Assembly (NCBI GenBank): GCA_023426425.1
Contig: JAFAAT010000276.1
Span: 1-10,071 of the forward strand
Origin: Bacteroidota bacterium
GTDB lineage: Bacteria > Bacteroidota > Bacteroidia > Chitinophagales > Chitinophagaceae
Length of the DNA: 10,071 nt
Direction: 5' to 3'
Numbering within the stretch: position 1 is the first letter of the stretch; every line of letters begins with the position of its first letter. Of this stretch, positions 7,646-10,071 are shown in pieces. Under the pieces are notes generated by a model. That model saw nothing but the letters and a program-made list of their open reading frames with translations. It ran no database searches and had not been told where the DNA came from. The position numbers were made by a program, and so were the translations under genes.

Positions 7646-8374
7646 CTACAAGACCTCATTACTCGCGTGGGACACTGACTCCTGACCCCTGACCACTGGC
7701 AACTGGCGAAGCCCAAACCGCCCCCTATAGATATAAAGCAGCAGGTCAAGCTTCCAGGCCGGGATGTCTAATGAACCAAGCTCTATCTCATGACGTCCGC
7801 CCCGATGTTCGAAACGTAGGAAGGGAGTAGCCCCGACCAGGGCCAGTCTTTCATTGGTGATATCGCTCCACGCCAGCAGGGGCTCTGCTCCAACTTTGAT
7901 GCCGCTGGAGTTTAGTGTGAGTTTTATGATCCCAATAGGTACAAATGCAAACACCGGCTGGTACTTTACCGACGTCTCTTCAGGAATGGTAGGATCATCC
8001 ACAAAGCCGGGATCTTCAAGAAAACGCTGCTGCAACCTGGCAAGCCTGGGGTTCTGACTAAGGCCGGTATGTCGGGTGAGGCTTTCGTGAGAATGCCTGG
8101 GCAGCAGACCTGCAAGTTCCGCAGCACGTTGAAACTGGTGGATATCCGCTACCTGTTCATAGCACCGGATCTGCCAGCGGGCAGTGGCATTCCACCTGTA
8201 GAGCACAGATAAAAACTCACCGATGGCAAGCATCACCAGTCCCCACCACGACACATACATCACCAGCAACACTGTAACAGGAATGGATGCAAGAAAGATC
8301 AGCAGAGCAGGAATTGCGATGCTCCTTCTGCCCCGGGTGAGTGCCTGCTCAATTGTCAATGTACCTGTTGGCAT
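7646..8374 (-). CDS. Two-helix membrane protein with PH-like C-terminal region
   Basis: I choose the ATG at 8374 (MPTGTLTIEQALTRGRRS, 242 residues). The frame stays open upstream to 8719, but those 115 codons run through three repeat elements and read as low-complexity, Arg-rich sequence. Residues about 18-38 and 43-60 form a membrane hairpin after a basic stretch. Residues 64-130 are soluble and helical. Residues about 145-218 (IIKLTLNSSGIKVGAEPLLAWSDI shortened: LNSSGIKV, AWSDI, FLRFEHRGG, HEIELGSL, then a final helix) resemble bacterial PH-like domains in strand order; this is inference. Residues 224-242, including QLPVVRGQESVS, lie in or beyond the heptamer repeat at 7671-7705, so the natural stop was probably lost. 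Function unknown; probably inner membrane. Confidence 0.65.
   Translation of the reverse strand: MPTGTLTIEQALTRGRRSIAIPALLIFLASIPVTVLLVMYVSWWGLVMLAIGEFLSVLYRWNATARWQIRCYEQVADIHQFQRAAELAGLLPRHSHESLTRHTGLSQNPRLARLQQRFLEDPGFVDDPTIPEETSVKYQPVFAFVPIGIIKLTLNSSGIKVGAEPLLAWSDITNERLALVGATPFLRFEHRGGRHEIELGSLDIPAWKLDLLLYIYRGRFGLRQLPVVRGQESVSHASNEVL
7671..7705. repeat. Heptanucleotide tandem repeat, copy 1
   Basis: Five consecutive 7-bp units read GACACTG, ACTCCTG, ACCCCTG, ACCACTG and GCAACTG. All end in CTG. The array lies inside the 3' end of the minus-strand membrane-protein gene and encodes its residues 224-235. It belongs to the same family as the arrays at 8777-8818 and 10048-10071. Confidence 0.75.
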
Positions 8375-8389
8375 GTGCTGGTGTGCCAG

Positions 8390-8420
8390 GCAATATAATA
8401 CCCTTTGGCGAGCACCACAA
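8390..8420 (-). promoter_or_regulatory. Weak candidate promoter for the membrane protein starting at 8374
   Basis: On the minus strand a TTG (8418-8420) is followed after 20 bp by TATATTGC (8390-8397), which matches the fixed T, A, T and T of TAnnTTTG but not the last two bases. The position would give a very short leader before the ATG at 8374 and would place the start of transcription downstream of the repeats. Sequence match is poor, so this is tentative. Confidence 0.25.
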
Positions 8421-8422
8421 CC

Positions 8423-8447
8423 GTAGAGACGCACGATTGTGCGTCTC
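8423..8447. repeat. Palindromic hairpin element, copy 1
   Basis: The element begins GTA and continues with the perfect inverted arms GAGACGCAC and GTGCGTCTC around the 4-nt loop GATT. The same 25 bp recur without a mismatch at 9190-9214 in the same orientation. Size and shape suggest a REP-like or miniature mobile hairpin. It lies 49 bp upstream of the chosen start at 8374. Confidence 0.85.
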
Positions 8448-8553
8448 GCCTCCCGCCGCACCTCCCGCTCTTTATTATTGCCGTCCTGAAGAAAATTCCG
8501 GTATCGGTGAGCACTACCACTCTTGCTGGGGTACACTCGTAGGGTTCTCCTCA

Positions 8554-8587
8554 TCCTCTGCGCCTCCTCTCTGTCCTCTGTGTAACT
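8554..8587 (-). repeat. Low-complexity CACAGAGGA-type repeat
   Basis: On the minus strand the segment reads as three degenerate purine-rich units, CACAGAGGA, CAGAGAGGA and GGCGCAGAGGA. Similar CACAGAGGA tracts are familiar from intergenic regions of many bacterial genomes. It does not look like coding sequence, although the frame upstream of 8374 stays open through it. Confidence 0.55.
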
Positions 8588-8680
8588 TTCTATTATTCGC
8601 ACTGGAATACGCTGCCTGCCAGAGAGTTTACCTACCATAAATAGGCAGCCTTTTGACTTTTTGTGCTTTTGAATTTGTTT

Positions 8681-8718
8681 CGGATGTCGACATTCGATAT
8701 TGAACATTCGTATTTCCA
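8681..8718. repeat. ATTCGATATTGAA-type dispersed repeat motif
   Basis: The segment contains CATTCGATATTGAACATTCG, built of alternating near-palindromic ATTCGAT and TTGAACATTCG pieces. I recognise this motif style from Bacteroidota intergenic repeats. Only one copy is in the window, so the repeat status is inference. It forms the first codons of the longest open version of the minus-strand frame ending at 7646. Confidence 0.45.
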
Positions 8719-8776
8719 TATTATTGCCTTAAAAACGTGCTAGTACCCGTCAACGCCGTTCAGGCATCAACAACCG

Positions 8777-8818
8777 ATTACTGACTCCTGATTACTGACC
8801 CCTGATTACTGATTACAC
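8777..8818. repeat. Heptanucleotide tandem repeat, copy 2
   Basis: Six 7-bp units follow without gaps: ATTACTG, ACTCCTG, ATTACTG, ACCCCTG, ATTACTG and ATTACAC. The array ends exactly where homology to a DUF2071 protein begins. Its segment 8781-8800 is identical over 20 bp to 10052-10071. Confidence 0.85.
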
Positions 8819-9222
8819 TTTCCTGCCTGGTAGCGCGAAGGCTTTCCGGACTCCCCTATCAACCTTCGAAAATGGCGCGCATGAAAATGGGTGACCAACA
8901 CCGCTATACTTCAGCAAACAGACTGCAGAACTACAGGCTGGACCTCAGTTACACCATTGGTGGAAGGGCTGAGCGCACAGCGCTTGATCGGTGGCTGGTA
9001 GAGCGCTACTGCCTCTACGTAGATGCGGGCGCACTTTATCGGTACGACATTCACCACCTGGAATGGGGACTACATGAGCTAAACCTGCAGTACCTGGATT
9101 TACATTACCAGATTGGCACGCTCAGGCTTGAGGAGATGCCGCAACTGATACACTATTCCGAGGGCGTCAAAGTGTTGGCCTGGAATAAGGTAGAGACGCA
9201 CGATTGTGCGTCTCTGGGATAA
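8818..9222 (+). pseudogene. 5'-truncated DUF2071 (YqjF-like) gene remnant
   Basis: Protein homology begins directly after the heptamer array: LVARRLSGLPYQPSKMARMK, then HRYTSANR, then LDRWLVERYCLYVDAGALYR, IHHLEWGLHELNL and a closing HYSEGVKVLAWNK. These are hallmarks of the C-terminal half of DUF2071 proteins, usually about 230-250 residues long: L.YGLPY..A.M, a (T/V)ERYCLY strand, an IHH-W-L motif and a final VLAW. The N-terminal half, roughly 100-130 residues, is absent, and in-frame stops in the array block any extension. An ATG at 8872 could start a 116-residue product, but it would lack half the fold. The last ten codons (VETHDCASLG) and the stop come from the hairpin element at 9190-9214 and its flank. 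The biochemical function of the family is not established. I read this as a broken gene; translation of the fragment cannot be excluded. Confidence 0.75.
9190..9214. repeat. Palindromic hairpin element, copy 2
   Basis: This copy is identical to 8423-8447 over 25 bp. Here the arms extend by one more pair (AGAGACGCAC and GTGCGTCTCT, loop GATT). It sits at the very end of the DUF2071 remnant and supplies most of its last ten codons; the TAA follows six bases later. A partial GTAGAGA recurs at 9226-9232. Confidence 0.85.
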
Positions 9223-9253
9223 CTCGTAGAGAAGCAGAATTATATTTTCGCAA

Positions 9254-9808
9254 TTAGATATAATTATGCTCGCCAAGTAAAAGAGCCACTGCAAATAAAG
9301 GTAGTGCCACAAGTAGTCCTTTAAGCCAGAGCATTCTCAAGTCTTCAACCTGGTAGAAGGTTTTCAATGCACGGCTATGTAGGAGAATTAAAGGAATAGA
9401 AAACGCCATCATTGCGGTTATGTATGTAGTAAACACCTTTTCCATTTGTGATTCGTATCCCAGTGCACTGAACAGGCAGCTAATGATAAAGTAGTAGATT
9501 CCTACGTTGCATAACCACCCTTTCAGGCCTTTTGCAGATATGCCATAAATGAGTACAATTGGCGCAAGAATTACCGCCAGATCGGGGAAAGTCAGGTAGG
9601 TGCCAAAAGACTTTGCAAATTTTAGTTCAGCATATAAGCTCGATATGAAATAAAAGAATCCGACCAGTCCTACGATAACGTTAACTGTCATTACAGGGAT
9701 GATTACCAGATTTTTGATCCATCTCTTCTGCTGCGGACGCGGAAGATTATCAAAGATCGAGGCGTTGTTTTCGTAGCTTGGCATGCGAAAGAATGTGAAT
9801 ATACTCAT
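9254..9808 (-). CDS. Five-helix integral membrane protein, unknown function
   Basis: This 184-residue protein has a 30-residue polar N-terminus ending in PRPQQKRWIKN, then five probable membrane helices at about 33-57, 76-92, 98-116, 126-144 and 160-178. The loops are short and there is no catalytic or metal-binding motif that I can see, and no cleavable signal peptide. I do not recognise a family. The ATG at 9808 is used; a second in-frame ATG lies eight codons later and could serve equally well. The gene is convergent with the DUF2071 remnant and divergent from a tiny membrane-protein frame at 9830, only 21 bp away. No clear TAnnTTTG box was found upstream. Confidence 0.72.
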   Translation of the reverse strand: MSIFTFFRMPSYENNASIFDNLPRPQQKRWIKNLVIIPVMTVNVIVGLVGFFYFISSLYAELKFAKSFGTYLTFPDLAVILAPIVLIYGISAKGLKGWLCNVGIYYFIISCLFSALGYESQMEKVFTTYITAMMAFSIPLILLHSRALKTFYQVEDLRMLWLKGLLVALPLFAVALLLGEHNYI

Positions 9809-9829
9809 TCTCCATTGTAGATTCGTCCA

Positions 9830-9940
9830 ATGGATGAGTTTCGTGCTTTCATTAAGTTTCTACTAGTCGCCTGTGCTGTCCTCGCCCTGGTAACTATAGT
9901 AATATGTGTGCTGATGATTCTCTCGGGAGGGGTAGTGTAA
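9830..9940 (+). CDS. Candidate 36-residue single-helix membrane peptide
   Basis: An ATG at 9830 opens a 36-codon frame ending at TAA 9938-9940. The product starts MDEFRAFIKFLLVACAVLAL and continues as one long hydrophobic helix to ICVLMILSGGVV, with an acidic and basic N-terminus. That pattern is typical of real small membrane proteins and less typical of random sequence. However, no ribosome binding site is seen, and only 21 bp separate it from the divergent gene starting at 9808, which leaves little room for a promoter. I treat it as plausible but unproven. Confidence 0.35.
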   Translation: MDEFRAFIKFLLVACAVLALVTIVICVLMILSGGVV

Positions 9941-9968
9941 ACAGCTTTACGGATGTTCGCTTCAATGG

Positions 9969-9999
9969 TAATTAACCATTAGCAATTATCATTTAACTA
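9969..9999. repeat. ATTAACCATTAGCAATTATC-type A/T-rich repeat motif
   Basis: The segment carries degenerate units of about 7-9 bp (TAATTAACC, ATTAGCA, ATTATCA, TTTAACTA). I know tracts of this TTAACAATTAGCAATT kind from Bacteroidota intergenic DNA. It is the only copy in the window, so the assignment is inference from motif style. Confidence 0.4.
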
Positions 10000-10023
10000 C
10001 CCCTGTTATTCTCTTCAGAACAG

Positions 10024-10047
10024 CAGCCCGCCCTGCTTCACGGGCTG
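10024..10047. repeat. Perfect 7-bp inverted repeat
   Basis: CAGCCCG at 10024-10030 pairs with CGGGCTG at 10041-10047 around a 10-nt loop. It directly adjoins the third heptamer array. No T-run follows on the plus strand, so it is not a standard terminator for the small frame ending at 9940. Confidence 0.45.
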
Positions 10048-10071
10048 ACAACTGACTCCTGATTACTGACC
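10048..10071. repeat. Heptanucleotide tandem repeat, copy 3 (cut by window end)
   Basis: Units ACAACTG, ACTCCTG and ATTACTG are followed by ACC at the window edge, so the array probably continues. Positions 10052-10071 are identical to 8781-8800. Confidence 0.75.

Noticed and set aside
8777..8818. CRISPR array
   Set aside because: The units are 7 bp without spacers, which is a tandem repeat and not a repeat-spacer structure.
9100..9312. Minus-strand frame of 70 codons
   Set aside because: It covers the antisense of the DUF2071 remnant, the hairpin element and the end of another gene; no coding signal of its own.

Overview
The window most likely comes from a member of the Bacteroidota, plausibly the Chitinophagaceae (family placement is inference). 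Four signs support this. Four secreted-type proteins end in the C-terminal signal of the type IX secretion system (T9SS). Promoter-like TAnnTTTG boxes precede some genes. Start codons mostly lack a strong Shine-Dalgarno sequence. A small XRE regulator has the C-terminal coiled coil common in this phylum. There is no rRNA, tRNA, CRISPR array, transposase or recognisable defence or biosynthetic cluster.

Positions 1-1273 hold the end of one T9SS cargo gene, then a complete one 19 bp downstream on the same strand. Positions 1274-1535 are non-coding with several inverted repeats. An XRE/HTH regulator lies on the minus strand (1536-1955), followed by a roughly 360-bp non-coding stretch with an imperfect hairpin. 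From 2315 to 5703, two divergently transcribed genes encode large, probably surface-exposed or released proteins built of propeller-like repeats and ending in T9SS signals. Positions 5899-7413 carry three small integral membrane proteins of unknown function; the first two are convergent.

The last 2.4 kb (about 7670-10071) are different. Genes are small, membrane-bound or broken, and the DNA between them is full of short dispersed-type repeats: a heptanucleotide tandem repeat in three places, a perfect hairpin element present twice as identical 25-bp copies, and single examples of three low-complexity motifs. These repeats have reached into genes. A membrane protein with a PH-like C-terminal region (7646-8374) takes its last residues and stop codon from or beyond the heptamer repeat, and its reading frame extends upstream through three more repeats that are probably not translated. 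A DUF2071 gene has lost its 5' half exactly at a heptamer array, and its last codons and stop come from a hairpin element.

The secreted proteins would depend on the T9SS encoded elsewhere. The other genes show no common pathway. I found no convincing new multi-gene system; the most distinctive signal is the repeat-rich region and its effect on the ends of reading frames.
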